Below, one piece after another: positions 1 through 7,675 of a stretch of 64,000 nucleotides of DNA. The notes below the pieces were generated by a model. The model saw nothing but the letters and a program-made list of their open reading frames with translations, was not told the DNA's origin and did no database searches. The position numbers were made by a program, and so were the translations under genes. The stretch spans positions 1-64,000 of the forward strand of contig JAEXAX010000001.1 in assembly GCA_023458035.1 (NCBI GenBank), given 5' to 3'. Each line of letters begins with the position of its first letter. The first letter of the stretch is position 1. This DNA comes from Bacillota bacterium. Lineage in GTDB: Bacteria; Bacillota; Clostridia; Lachnospirales; Lachnospiraceae.

Positions 1-297
1 GTGCTCGTCACGACGCCCCTGTCACAAGCATCCGATACGGAGCAAAACCTAAGCTGGGAGGAGCAGAAAAAACTGCAGGCCGACCGTCGCAAACGAGAAA
101 ATGCCTTGCGTCGGCTGGAGGAACAGATCGAGAGCCGGGAACAGCGGATCGACGAGATTAATCAGCTGTTTACTCAGGAAGAGATCTTTTCCAACAGTGT
201 TCGCTGTCAAGAACTCCATAGCGAACAGGACGAGCTGCAACGGCAGCTGGAAGCCGCTCTGGATGAATGGGAGGCATTGGCTGAATCCGATCAATAA
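1..297 (+). CDS. C-terminal end of an ABC-F type ATPase (partial)
   Basis: The frame is open from the first base and ends in TAA, so only the 3' end of a longer gene is visible; the GTG at base 1 is not taken as a start. The visible 98 residues are almost entirely charged, with heptad-like spacing (EEQKKLQADRRKRE, then LEEQIESREQRIDEINQLF). This is the form of the C-terminal coiled-coil extension of ABC-F proteins (Uup/YdiF/EttA group), soluble ATPases that act on the ribosome or on DNA branches. No ATPase motif falls in the window, so the family call rests on the coiled-coil tail alone. The end overlaps the convergent M20 hydrolase gene by 7 bp, with no terminator between them. Confidence 0.6.
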   Translation: MLVTTPLSQASDTEQNLSWEEQKKLQADRRKRENALRRLEEQIESREQRIDEINQLFTQEEIFSNSVRCQELHSEQDELQRQLEAALDEWEALAESDQ

Positions 298-1544
298 AAG
301 GCTGTAAACAGCTGACGATACACCTGCAAGCAACGTCTGATATCGGCCAACGGTACGAATTCATTCGGTTTATGTGCCAGATCCAAGCTACCGGGTCCAT
401 ATGACATACAATTATCATTATGCAGCTTTCCGGCGATCACCGCCGTATCGGTATAACCGTTAAAGACCGCTGTCTGAATAGAATGACCGAGAGCGGCTTC
501 TCCTGCACGGCGCAAGGACGCCAGCAAGGGGGAGCTGCTGTTTTTTTCGATAAACGGTCGATTACCGGTCAACCGCCAACTGATTTCGGCCCCCGGTACG
601 GCTCTCTTGGCCCGGTCAGCCGCATCCCTCAGCAATTGTAGGGCCGCTTCTGTAGTGATCGGCGGAACCAGTCTTAAGTCGATCCAAACCTGTGCGTGAT
701 CCGGTACGACATAAGGACGGTAGCCGCCGGTGATCTGTCCAAAGGTTACAGTTGAATGACCCAACTCTTTGTGCTCCGGTGTATCCAGAATCCGGGAACG
801 AAAATTACTGATCAGCTCAGATATCGCAGCAATGGCATCACAACCCTTCCACGGATGACTGGCGTGAGCCGTCTTTCCTTGCACAGTCACCTCCAACCAG
901 GTCCGACCTTTATGAGCCACTCGAATATATCCATCCGTCGGTTCCAAATCCAGCACCCAATCCGCTTGCGTTACCCATCCTTTATCTATCGCATACTCTA
1001 CCCCTCGCATAAAGTCCTCTTCATCCATAGAGGCAATCAATACAAGTTCACGCTTTGGCCACCGGCCGAATCGGCCGATCTGTTCCAGCTGTTCCCCCAT
1101 CACGGTCATGGCAATCGCCAACCCGGCCTTCATATCACAAGCGCCGCGCCCATACATTCGGTCATCCCGAATCAATCCGGAAAACGGCGGCGTTTCAGCA
1201 TCCCAGCCATCACCGATCACCACTGTATCCTGATGGCAGATCAGCACGACAGCTCCCTGCTTGCCGGGATCAAACGAATCAGCTGTCCGGTTGTCCCGGG
1301 GAAATGGTTGAATGCGCAGCATCACCATCGGCCGGCCCGGAAGCACTTCTTCCCTATGCAGAATAATCCGTCCGCCATTCTGCCCGTCCTCACTTTCAGT
1401 TAGTCCGTAGTCAGCCATCTTCCTGCGAAACCAGTCATATATAAAATCACTGATCTGTCCTTCTCCTGCTCCCGGATTTGTACTATCGATTCGTACCAGC
1501 TCGGCTGCCAGATTAATAACTCCGGCAAACTCTTTTTCCATCAT
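291..1544 (-). CDS. M20 family metallohydrolase (ArgE/DapE/ACY1 group)
   Basis: A 417-residue cytosolic zinc amidohydrolase. The metal-binding and catalytic set of the M20 family can be read: H104 and D106 in CHQDTVV, D137 in GRGACDMKAG, the E175-E176 pair in SMDEED, and a late His in LAHKPNEF. The substrate-cleft motif DAETPPFSG is also present. Relatives remove acyl groups or C-terminal residues from N-acyl amino acids or small peptides; the sequence does not say which substrate is used here. A GGGAG ribosome site lies 8 bases ahead of the ATGATG start, so either ATG could be used. It follows the pdu operon after a hairpin, so it may be transcribed separately or by read-through. Confidence 0.85.
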   Translation of the reverse strand: MMEKEFAGVINLAAELVRIDSTNPGAGEGQISDFIYDWFRRKMADYGLTESEDGQNGGRIILHREEVLPGRPMVMLRIQPFPRDNRTADSFDPGKQGAVVLICHQDTVVIGDGWDAETPPFSGLIRDDRMYGRGACDMKAGLAIAMTVMGEQLEQIGRFGRWPKRELVLIASMDEEDFMRGVEYAIDKGWVTQADWVLDLEPTDGYIRVAHKGRTWLEVTVQGKTAHASHPWKGCDAIAAISELISNFRSRILDTPEHKELGHSTVTFGQITGGYRPYVVPDHAQVWIDLRLVPPITTEAALQLLRDAADRAKRAVPGAEISWRLTGNRPFIEKNSSSPLLASLRRAGEAALGHSIQTAVFNGYTDTAVIAGKLHNDNCMSYGPGSLDLAHKPNEFVPLADIRRCLQVYRQLFTAFY

Positions 1545-1578
1545 TTTCTCATCTCCCTATCCTTCAAAACCGGAAAAC

Positions 1579-1602
1579 GGCATAACCGAACTCGGTTATG
1601 CC
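1579..1602 (-). terminator. hairpin between pduO and the M20 hydrolase gene
   Basis: A perfect 10-bp inverted repeat (GGCATAACCG / CGGTTATGCC) with a 4-base loop. On the minus strand it is followed by GTTTTCCGGTTTTG, an interrupted U-tract. It probably ends or attenuates the pdu transcript before the M20 gene. Confidence 0.5.
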
Positions 1603-1615
1603 ATCCGTCATTCAT

Positions 1616-2638
1616 TTATAAGATCTCACTCAGGATGTGCAGACCAAATTCCGCCACCGCATGATCCTGCTCTCCCGTTCCGCCGCTGACACCCAGACCG
1701 CCGATCAGACAGCCGTCAAGCTTTAAAGGAATTCCTCCGCCGATCAGGGTGATCTTACCGTTATCCATCTTATCGACGCCGTAGAAGGTTCCACCCGGCT
1801 GCGCGATTTTATTCAGCTCAAGCGTCGGCATTTTGACCGCCACCGCTGTATAAGCCTTCTTCAATGCAACATCAAAGCTGACCAGAAATGCGTTATCCAT
1901 ACAATGCACCGCTTTGACCGTTCCTTCCGGTCCGCAAACACACAGTACCGCATCCAGACCGATTTCCCGGCAATGCTCCTCTAACCGTTCGATCAGGCGT
2001 TTGGCCTGCTCCAGGTTGATGCTGTGCGGTATGGTCAATTGATTCAGCACCGCATTAACAATGGTTTGTTCGACATCAGCTGCGCGACGTCCGGAGTCAT
2101 CATACTCGTGTCTGGTGCGGCCTCCTCCCGGAATACCTCCCAGATAATCCTGATAGCGGGCCATGATGTAAAAATAATCGGCCAATCGATTCAGGTATTG
2201 TCTGGCAGTCATATCTCCGCCGAATTTTTTGGCAGCTACGATCATCCTTCTCTCCGCTCGTCTGGCGACAGTTCTCGTCACATCCAGTTCGGCCGAACGC
2301 TCAGTCTCTCCCGGCAGTATAAAGTCTTTTTTGCGCGCAAAGAGGCCTTCAAAATAATCAATTTCCGATTCCAAAAACTTCACTTCGTCAGCGGAAAGCT
2401 TATAATCCTTTTGAAAGGGATCCGCCACTGCGGCCATCAGCTTCATCAGATTTTTTTGGATCCGATTGTAATTTTCTGTCAGCCTGGAGGACTTCTCATG
2501 GGATTTCACCACACCGATATGGCTATTCAATTCATCAATCGTACCGAGCAGCTCGATCCTGTCGTCACCCTTCGATATATTTTTGGTGTTCAGCAAAGAA
2601 GTCATTCCCCCATCACCGTTGCCGGTATATAAACCCAT
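1616..2638 (-). CDS. pduO: PduO-type ATP:cob(I)alamin adenosyltransferase with GlcG/HbpS tail
   Basis: The 340-residue protein matches full-length PduO (about 336 residues). The N-terminal half (about residues 1-180) is the adenosyltransferase that makes coenzyme B12: YTGNGDGG and ELLGTIDELNS near the start, the ATP/cobalamin signature DVTRTVARRAERR, and QYLNRLADYFYIMAR. The C-terminal half (about 200-340) is the GlcG/HbpS (DUF336) domain, with the GGTFYGVD and GGGIPLKLDG segments; in related proteins this domain binds haem or corrinoid. It is the last gene of the dehydratase operon, 15 bp after pduH, with an AAGGAG ribosome site. It would supply the adenosylcobalamin needed by PduCDE. Confidence 0.92.
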   Translation of the reverse strand: MGLYTGNGDGGMTSLLNTKNISKGDDRIELLGTIDELNSHIGVVKSHEKSSRLTENYNRIQKNLMKLMAAVADPFQKDYKLSADEVKFLESEIDYFEGLFARKKDFILPGETERSAELDVTRTVARRAERRMIVAAKKFGGDMTARQYLNRLADYFYIMARYQDYLGGIPGGGRTRHEYDDSGRRAADVEQTIVNAVLNQLTIPHSINLEQAKRLIERLEEHCREIGLDAVLCVCGPEGTVKAVHCMDNAFLVSFDVALKKAYTAVAVKMPTLELNKIAQPGGTFYGVDKMDNGKITLIGGGIPLKLDGCLIGGLGVSGGTGEQDHAVAEFGLHILSEIL

Positions 2639-2653
2639 GGTTCTCTCCTTGTT

Positions 2654-2989
2654 TTATATTGATTTAAATGGTTTGCGCTTCACCGCCCGGGCCGCATTGG
2701 CTCCCAGTCTGCGACATTGATCCGCAGTTGGCGATAATAGGCAAAAGGCGTCTGTGCCCTTGGCACACTGCTCCAAATGCATGGCCACCTCACGATGCAC
2801 AATACCGATGCCGACAGCCACAATGCTGTCATGAGCCGCCTGATAAGCCAGTTCACTGACCCTGGCATCCGTTTGGTGTACCACTTCATATAGCACACCC
2901 TCCTCTTCGATGCCGGCGCAAATTTCTTTTAATAAGTCATCATAAATCGATACGATATAGATCTTTACTGTCGGTTTATTAATGATCAT
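2654..2989 (-). CDS. pduH: Diol/glycerol dehydratase reactivase, small subunit
   Basis: A 111-residue protein (MIINKPTVKIYIVSIYDD at the N terminus, then GIGIVHREVAMHL). The size and the fold-defining Gly-rich stretch match PduH/DdrB, the beta subunit that with PduG exchanges damaged cobalamin out of the dehydratase. The start chosen is the ATG whose last two bases belong to the TGA of pduG (ATGA, 4-bp overlap). A longer frame running upstream inside pduG encodes no family-like sequence. The overlap implies coupled translation with pduG, as expected for two subunits of one complex. Confidence 0.9.
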   Translation of the reverse strand: MIINKPTVKIYIVSIYDDLLKEICAGIEEEGVLYEVVHQTDARVSELAYQAAHDSIVAVGIGIVHREVAMHLEQCAKGTDAFCLLSPTADQCRRLGANAARAVKRKPFKSI

Positions 2990-4806
2990 GATGGATTCTT
3001 CCTTAAATATGATAGTACCAGACCGGTTGCGACTGCATTTCTCGGTCCTTGATTTCCCCTGATATTGCCACGACCGCATACAATCTTATACTCTGAAAAC
3101 TCGGTTGTCAGCATCTCAGGAATCTCAAAATCGAGTGCCGAGCCTCCTACCAGAACAATGGTTTTAACGGAACGCAGATCCTGTTCCGGTGCTACCTGTT
3201 TCAACGCCCTAACCGCATTGGTAATAAATACCTTGCGCTTTACATCACGGCGTACCATAATAATCTTTTCCATCGGCAAATCGGCTTCGATTTTTACAAA
3301 GTCGTCCGGTGTCAGCAAAACAATATGCCCGAACAGTCGCGGATCAATCGGCTGATCAAAAAATTGGATCTCTCCGCTCTCCAGGCGCATATGGAACATG
3401 CTCTCCATCTTGGCCAGTGGATAGCGCTTGATCTGTTCCGCCAGATGACGGCTCGTCAACCCCAATTCCGTTTGAATCAGCAGTGTAACCAGTTCACCGG
3501 CTCCGGCCTGATGAGTATGCTTTACCTTGCCTGTCTCGGAAAGCAGGGCTGCATCTGTTGATCCGCCTCCCATATCCAAAACAGCCAGCGGCAACTGGGT
3601 TCCCGGTGTCGTCAAGGCTCCGAGAGAAGCCATGATTGCCTCTATTCCGCCGATTTCTACATAACACCCAAGCTCCTTTCTCAATGCTGCAGCAATCTCT
3701 TCCATGGGTAACTGATCGGTCTTCACCATGGCAGCGATGCCAACGGCTTTTTCCATACAAGTCTCACCGGCCAGCGCACCGGAAATCTTAACCGGAGCCA
3801 ACGTATCAACTGCCAGGATATCGGTGATTCTGGTTCCATGATCCTCAGCCGCGCTCAATTGCCTCATCGTTGCACGAACCTTTTGCAACATCTCGCCGAT
3901 ATTTGTACGCTCCTGACCGCTGATATCGCGGATGCGTCCGGCACGCTCAATCCCCTGCATGATGGCAACAGCCCCGTGATCAATCGGTACAACTACCTTT
4001 TGGTCCCCGTGAAAGGTAATTTTGCCAGCCGGAACAGTCTGTTCCTTCACGTTCCCATGCTCTGTCTTTATGACCACCGCACTACGCTTACCGATCAAGC
4101 TTTTGGCGATCGGTGTAGCCGAGCGAGTTTCCTCCGGTGTCAGGCTCAACAGCGATGCAATGCCATACGGATTTGACAGCATTCGGATCGCCTCTCCCGG
4201 CGCCGCCACCTCGATGGCTGTCAGCTTTCCTTCCGGAATCCCCTGCAGGAAACGCACCTCATCAAGGATCGGCAGCTTTTGCTCCAGACGATTATAAACC
4301 AGCACAGCTTCGTCCGCCTGCATCACTACACCGGCGATTCGAATCTGTTTCATAGCCTCATTCAGTCGCTTGGCTGCCTGCTCATAGCCAAAGGCTTTGG
4401 TCACTAAAATGATGTAGGTTGCATCACGCTTGGCTTTATGCAAGTTCATCAGATCCAAGGTGATGCCGACCGCATGCCCGACTCCCGCCGGAGTCGAAGG
4501 ATTGTGGCCGATCATGGAAGATTCGGTAATAATGGTTTCGGTAATAGTTTCCATGGCTGTATCTCCGATGACCGGCGCCGCTTCATTCAGACGTATCAGC
4601 GCAATATCTTCAATACCCCGTCCGATATCTGCCATCGCCGCCGACAGCGCTTCTTTGATGCCGCGCACATTTGCTATCGTTCCCTTGGTGCCGGTAGTCG
4701 GCACTTCGGATGATGCCAAAAATTTTAGCGGCTCTCCGGTTCCCATTGCCCCGATACATACTTCAGTTGTAGAATTTCCGATATCTACTCCTGCAATTAA
4801 CTTCAC
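2986..4806 (-). CDS. pduG: Diol/glycerol dehydratase reactivase, large ATPase subunit
   Basis: A 606-residue actin/Hsp70-fold ATPase; the Salmonella homologue has about 610. The phosphate-1 loop is GVDIGNSTTEVCIG near the N terminus, the phosphate-2 loop is LDMGGGSTDAALL around residue 410, and the adenosine motif VLVGGSALDFEIPEM is near the C terminus. In the family this protein uses ATP hydrolysis to release inactivated coenzyme B12 from diol or glycerol dehydratase. The start overlaps the stop of pduE by 4 bp and the stop overlaps pduH by 4 bp, so C-D-E-G-H form one tightly coupled operon. No motif is missing. Confidence 0.95.
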   Translation of the reverse strand: MKLIAGVDIGNSTTEVCIGAMGTGEPLKFLASSEVPTTGTKGTIANVRGIKEALSAAMADIGRGIEDIALIRLNEAAPVIGDTAMETITETIITESSMIGHNPSTPAGVGHAVGITLDLMNLHKAKRDATYIILVTKAFGYEQAAKRLNEAMKQIRIAGVVMQADEAVLVYNRLEQKLPILDEVRFLQGIPEGKLTAIEVAAPGEAIRMLSNPYGIASLLSLTPEETRSATPIAKSLIGKRSAVVIKTEHGNVKEQTVPAGKITFHGDQKVVVPIDHGAVAIMQGIERAGRIRDISGQERTNIGEMLQKVRATMRQLSAAEDHGTRITDILAVDTLAPVKISGALAGETCMEKAVGIAAMVKTDQLPMEEIAAALRKELGCYVEIGGIEAIMASLGALTTPGTQLPLAVLDMGGGSTDAALLSETGKVKHTHQAGAGELVTLLIQTELGLTSRHLAEQIKRYPLAKMESMFHMRLESGEIQFFDQPIDPRLFGHIVLLTPDDFVKIEADLPMEKIIMVRRDVKRKVFITNAVRALKQVAPEQDLRSVKTIVLVGGSALDFEIPEMLTTEFSEYKIVCGRGNIRGNQGPRNAVATGLVLSYLRKNPS

Positions 4807-5195
4807 AATAAAATGCCTCTTTTCTCATAAATCTCGGCTGCATCCAGCACCAGCTTTGCGCAGTGCGGCGCCTGATACATCTCCAATAACTGCCTGGCCA
4901 TCTCAACCAGCTCCTGTTTAGTCGAACGGTTCGGCCGCAGCATATTATACATATTAAGGATCACATCGTCCGGTACATCGACCAGTTCAGCTGCTCGGAT
5001 AAAGTTTGCTTTCATGGCCGGATTATCTGCTTCATCCGCTACGAGTCCCTGTTTCATCAATGTTTCCTTAGAAATTTTAATATCTTCCGGCACGATCTCA
5101 CCTCTTTTGATCGCATCCAGGTTAATTTCATCCAAAGATTTTCCTGTTTTGGAACGGATGGAATCCCGTTCATATTTGCCTAACGGATATGCCAT
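4803..5195 (-). CDS. pduE: B12-dependent diol/glycerol dehydratase, small subunit
   Basis: A 130-residue small (gamma) subunit that starts straight into the conserved core (YPLGKYERDSIRSKTGKSLDEINLD). Salmonella PduE is about 173 residues because it carries an extra N-terminal helix; this protein lacks that extension and is closer in length to glycerol dehydratase small subunits (about 141). The conserved segments AADEADNPAMKANFIRAAEL-like and IYNMLRPNRST-like blocks are recognisable in the middle. It lies one base after pduD and overlaps pduG by 4 bp. Length alone cannot decide between glycerol and 1,2-propanediol as main substrate. Confidence 0.93.
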   Translation of the reverse strand: MAYPLGKYERDSIRSKTGKSLDEINLDAIKRGEIVPEDIKISKETLMKQGLVADEADNPAMKANFIRAAELVDVPDDVILNMYNMLRPNRSTKQELVEMARQLLEMYQAPHCAKLVLDAAEIYEKRGILL

Positions 5196-5196
5196 C

Positions 5197-5835
5197 TTAA
5201 ATCCCCCATTCTATAATTGGTTGTTGCGGTGCCACCATCTCGGTTTCCTTTATGTGCATCAGCGCCGCTTTCACCTGAAACTTCGCCCGGATCATCGGAT
5301 CATTAATCCCCTCGATCGGCTTGACATTTTCTCCTTTGACATAACGGGCGGCATTCTGTCCGATCCGTCTGTAGATTTCCAATGTCATCATAGGAGCCTG
5401 CGGGAACAATTCCAGATTAGATAACGGATAGAGGTCCTTCTGATGAATCACAGTTGTTCCCTTAGATTGGATACCGATACCGATTCCGGAACCACTCAGT
5501 TTGGCAGCCTCCAAAGCCATAAAGCATACATCTGAGGTCTTCATGATCTTAACGACCCTTGAAGTCATTCCTTCTTCTTCGATACCGGCCATTACATTTT
5601 CCAGCACATCCTCTAACGGAAGACCTCCGATTGAATGATCGATACCGGTCAGGAAAGCTGCTCCGATGCCGATCACCACTTCCTGTGGATCGGTTCCTTT
5701 TTTGGCGACCGGATATGTACGATAATCAAAATCTTTAACCTGACTGTATGACTGCTTTTCTGCAGCTTCCGCCTGCGAAAGTTGACTGACCACTGCCTGC
5801 GTGATACGGGCAATCAATTGTTCATCAATCTGCAT
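5197..5835 (-). CDS. pduD: B12-dependent diol/glycerol dehydratase, medium subunit
   Basis: A 212-residue medium (beta) subunit. From about residue 45 it carries the family core (EVVIGIGAAFLTGIDHSIGG, GSGIGIGIQSKGTTVIHQKD, LEIYRRIGQNAARYVKGE). The first 19 residues, MQIDEQLIARITQAVVSQL, form a clear amphipathic helix, followed by a polar linker. This closely resembles the N-terminal peptide that targets Salmonella PduD into the Pdu microcompartment. Glycerol dehydratase medium subunits (about 194-196 residues) generally lack it. No shell protein gene is present in this window, so either shell genes lie elsewhere or the helix is a relic. The gene sits 12 bp after pduC. Confidence 0.94.
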   Translation of the reverse strand: MQIDEQLIARITQAVVSQLSQAEAAEKQSYSQVKDFDYRTYPVAKKGTDPQEVVIGIGAAFLTGIDHSIGGLPLEDVLENVMAGIEEEGMTSRVVKIMKTSDVCFMALEAAKLSGSGIGIGIQSKGTTVIHQKDLYPLSNLELFPQAPMMTLEIYRRIGQNAARYVKGENVKPIEGINDPMIRAKFQVKAALMHIKETEMVAPQQPIIEWGI

Positions 5836-5847
5836 ATTGGTCTCCTT

Positions 5848-7512
5848 TTAAAATTTATTTCGATCAATGATAAACGGAATGGCCTTAATTTCCTCCCAAC
5901 GCCTGCCGCTGACACGATAGCCTGTTCCCGGTCCCATATAATCATTTGGAGTATTGACTCCTGACATGACCTGAAACTGCTCATCCAAAATGGCCGCCGT
6001 CTGCATGTAGTCCCCTATTACTCGCTGTTTCAACATGTTCAGAATACTGTCCGCCAGTTCTGTAAAGCCGGTATTGGCCAAGGCATTGACCACATCTATA
6101 CCGGTAATGCCGCGCTTCATTAATTCCTCGGCGGCTGCCAAATCGGCCGGCACATCACGATCCGGCGTGTCTTTGCTGCCGTGGGCATAGGTTACCGCCT
6201 CCACCTGCTCATCTGTAATCTCAGTCAGACCAAGATATTTAAATACAGCCTGAACCGCTCTGGCCGCCAGATTTCGAACACGGATAACATCCTCTTCTTT
6301 TACCGGTCTGAGACCGCCGTCCACCTGCATATCACGCTGTAATACATTATAATCATCAAAATCAGTCGCGTCAAAATTTGATCCGGCAAACAAATTGTCA
6401 TAATTATCTTCGCCGGCATATCCCGAGAAGATAAAGTCGGTTCCCGGCATGAACTGCAGCATGGTTCTGGCTGCCCGCCTCATATCCGAATGACTGAATG
6501 ACTGATCATTACTGGAAGCACATTCCAGCCCCAACATGGCCGCCACCAGGTTTTCGCCGATCACCTCACGTAAGCCTGACGGTACCGATGCGGTTACACC
6601 GATGCAGCTGACAGCACCATTTTGAATGCCCTGAGAACCGGCTCCCTTAGTCACATATAAACATTTACACTCCAGATACAGCATGGACTTTTTCTCTGCG
6701 CTACCCATTAACACCTCACTGCCGGAACCGGAGGTGAACCGAACCTTCAGGCCGCGAGAGGCGTAAGCCGCATTTAAGAAAGCCTTGGAATACGGCGTAT
6801 CATCACCATCAATAAACACTTTTTCCGTGCCATAGACCGACAATGTTTCAGCATAGGTCGTGAAACCGCGAATGCCGAGTTCCAGCTCTGTCGCCTCCTC
6901 CACCGCACACTGAGTCAGGACTCCCTTGCGGCCGGCCTGCGAACCAATCAGTAAGGCAATGGCATTAAACGGAGCATAACGGGCAATGCCGGTGGTGGTT
7001 TCCTCCTCGCTGAAACCGCGCAGTGCTCCTTCTGCTCCGTCGGCAGCGATCTGTACCGGATCATCCTTCAAATTGGTAATATGAGCCTGGTTGCCCGGAA
7101 TCTTTCTGGCACGCATTTTCTGCATACCCATCATCATCTCGACCACATTTAAGTGGTTGATCACCTGCGCCATTTTAGCCGGCGTGATACCGGAGGCAAT
7201 TTTTAAAAGCTCATCTCTGGAAACATTAATATCTACGATTTTACGAGCAATTTCCAGTGATGGGATATTCATCATCTCTCCGGCTCGCTCCGGACGAATC
7301 ACATAGTCGGCAATAAACTGATCTATAAAATCAAAATCCTGACGTTTTACACCATCCAATTCGACGATTACGTCATTTTCGATGCGGATCGACGGTTCCG
7401 GATCATACGGACTATGCATGGCCACAAATCCTTTTTCCGGCCACTCATCCATAAAGCCGTCTTTATTTACCGGTCTTTCGCGTAATACCTCCATCCTCTT
7501 AGATGCCTTCAT
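5848..7512 (-). CDS. pduC: B12-dependent diol/glycerol dehydratase, large subunit
   Basis: The 554-residue catalytic subunit has the usual family length. With adenosylcobalamin it converts 1,2-propanediol to propionaldehyde, or glycerol to 3-hydroxypropionaldehyde, by a radical mechanism. The N terminus aligns with PduC from its first residues (SKRMEVLRERPVNKDGF, PEPSIRI). Active-site landmarks include the QAHITN histidine, SEEETTTGIARYAPFNA, SSNDQSFSHSD and the C-terminal PNDYMGPGTGY. It is the first gene of the operon, behind a consensus promoter and an AGGAGAAGGA ribosome site. The sequence alone does not fix substrate preference, and no alcohol or aldehyde dehydrogenase accompanies it. 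Confidence 0.96.
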   Translation of the reverse strand: MKASKRMEVLRERPVNKDGFMDEWPEKGFVAMHSPYDPEPSIRIENDVIVELDGVKRQDFDFIDQFIADYVIRPERAGEMMNIPSLEIARKIVDINVSRDELLKIASGITPAKMAQVINHLNVVEMMMGMQKMRARKIPGNQAHITNLKDDPVQIAADGAEGALRGFSEEETTTGIARYAPFNAIALLIGSQAGRKGVLTQCAVEEATELELGIRGFTTYAETLSVYGTEKVFIDGDDTPYSKAFLNAAYASRGLKVRFTSGSGSEVLMGSAEKKSMLYLECKCLYVTKGAGSQGIQNGAVSCIGVTASVPSGLREVIGENLVAAMLGLECASSNDQSFSHSDMRRAARTMLQFMPGTDFIFSGYAGEDNYDNLFAGSNFDATDFDDYNVLQRDMQVDGGLRPVKEEDVIRVRNLAARAVQAVFKYLGLTEITDEQVEAVTYAHGSKDTPDRDVPADLAAAEELMKRGITGIDVVNALANTGFTELADSILNMLKQRVIGDYMQTAAILDEQFQVMSGVNTPNDYMGPGTGYRVSGRRWEEIKAIPFIIDRNKF

Positions 7513-7566
7513 AGTCCTTCTCCTGCATAAAATATGGTTAGTCTACTCCTATCATTATTTGTCGAT

Positions 7567-7595
7567 ATTATACCTGTTTTCGCCCAAAATGTCAA
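7567..7595 (-). promoter_or_regulatory. consensus sigma-A promoter of the pdu operon
   Basis: On the minus strand TTGACA (7590-7595) and TATAAT (7567-7572) are both perfect and separated by exactly 17 bp. The expected transcription start is about 48 bases ahead of the pduC ATG. The short leader leaves no room for a cobalamin riboswitch. Confidence 0.8.
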
Positions 7596-7623
7596 CGAAA
7601 AACAACACAAAACAATTGCAAAA

Positions 7624-7664
7624 TACAACAAAAACCACATTTATAATATGTGGTTTTTGTTGTA
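7624..7664 (-). terminator. 17-bp perfect inverted repeat, terminator of the ABC exporter operon
   Basis: Two 17-base arms (7624-7640 and 7648-7664) match perfectly around a 7-base AT loop. The inner stem is CCACAT/ATGTGG and the outer part is A-tract against T-tract, so it would work as a terminator in either direction. It lies 12 bp after the exporter stop codon and just upstream of the pdu promoter. A role as an operator for pdu cannot be excluded. Confidence 0.7.
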
Positions 7665-7675
7665 CAATTCACATT

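Noticed and set aside
1..297. Complete small coiled-coil gene starting at GTG, base 1
   Set aside because: The frame is open to the window edge and the sequence is the tail of a larger protein type, so it is treated as truncated.
756..1403. 215-codon plus-strand frame inside the M20 hydrolase
   Set aside because: Antisense to the metal-site region of a convincing gene; His/Pro-rich shadow sequence.
7513..7560. Possible cobalamin riboswitch ahead of pduC
   Set aside because: The predicted leader is only about 48 bases, far too short, and no conserved B12-box was seen.
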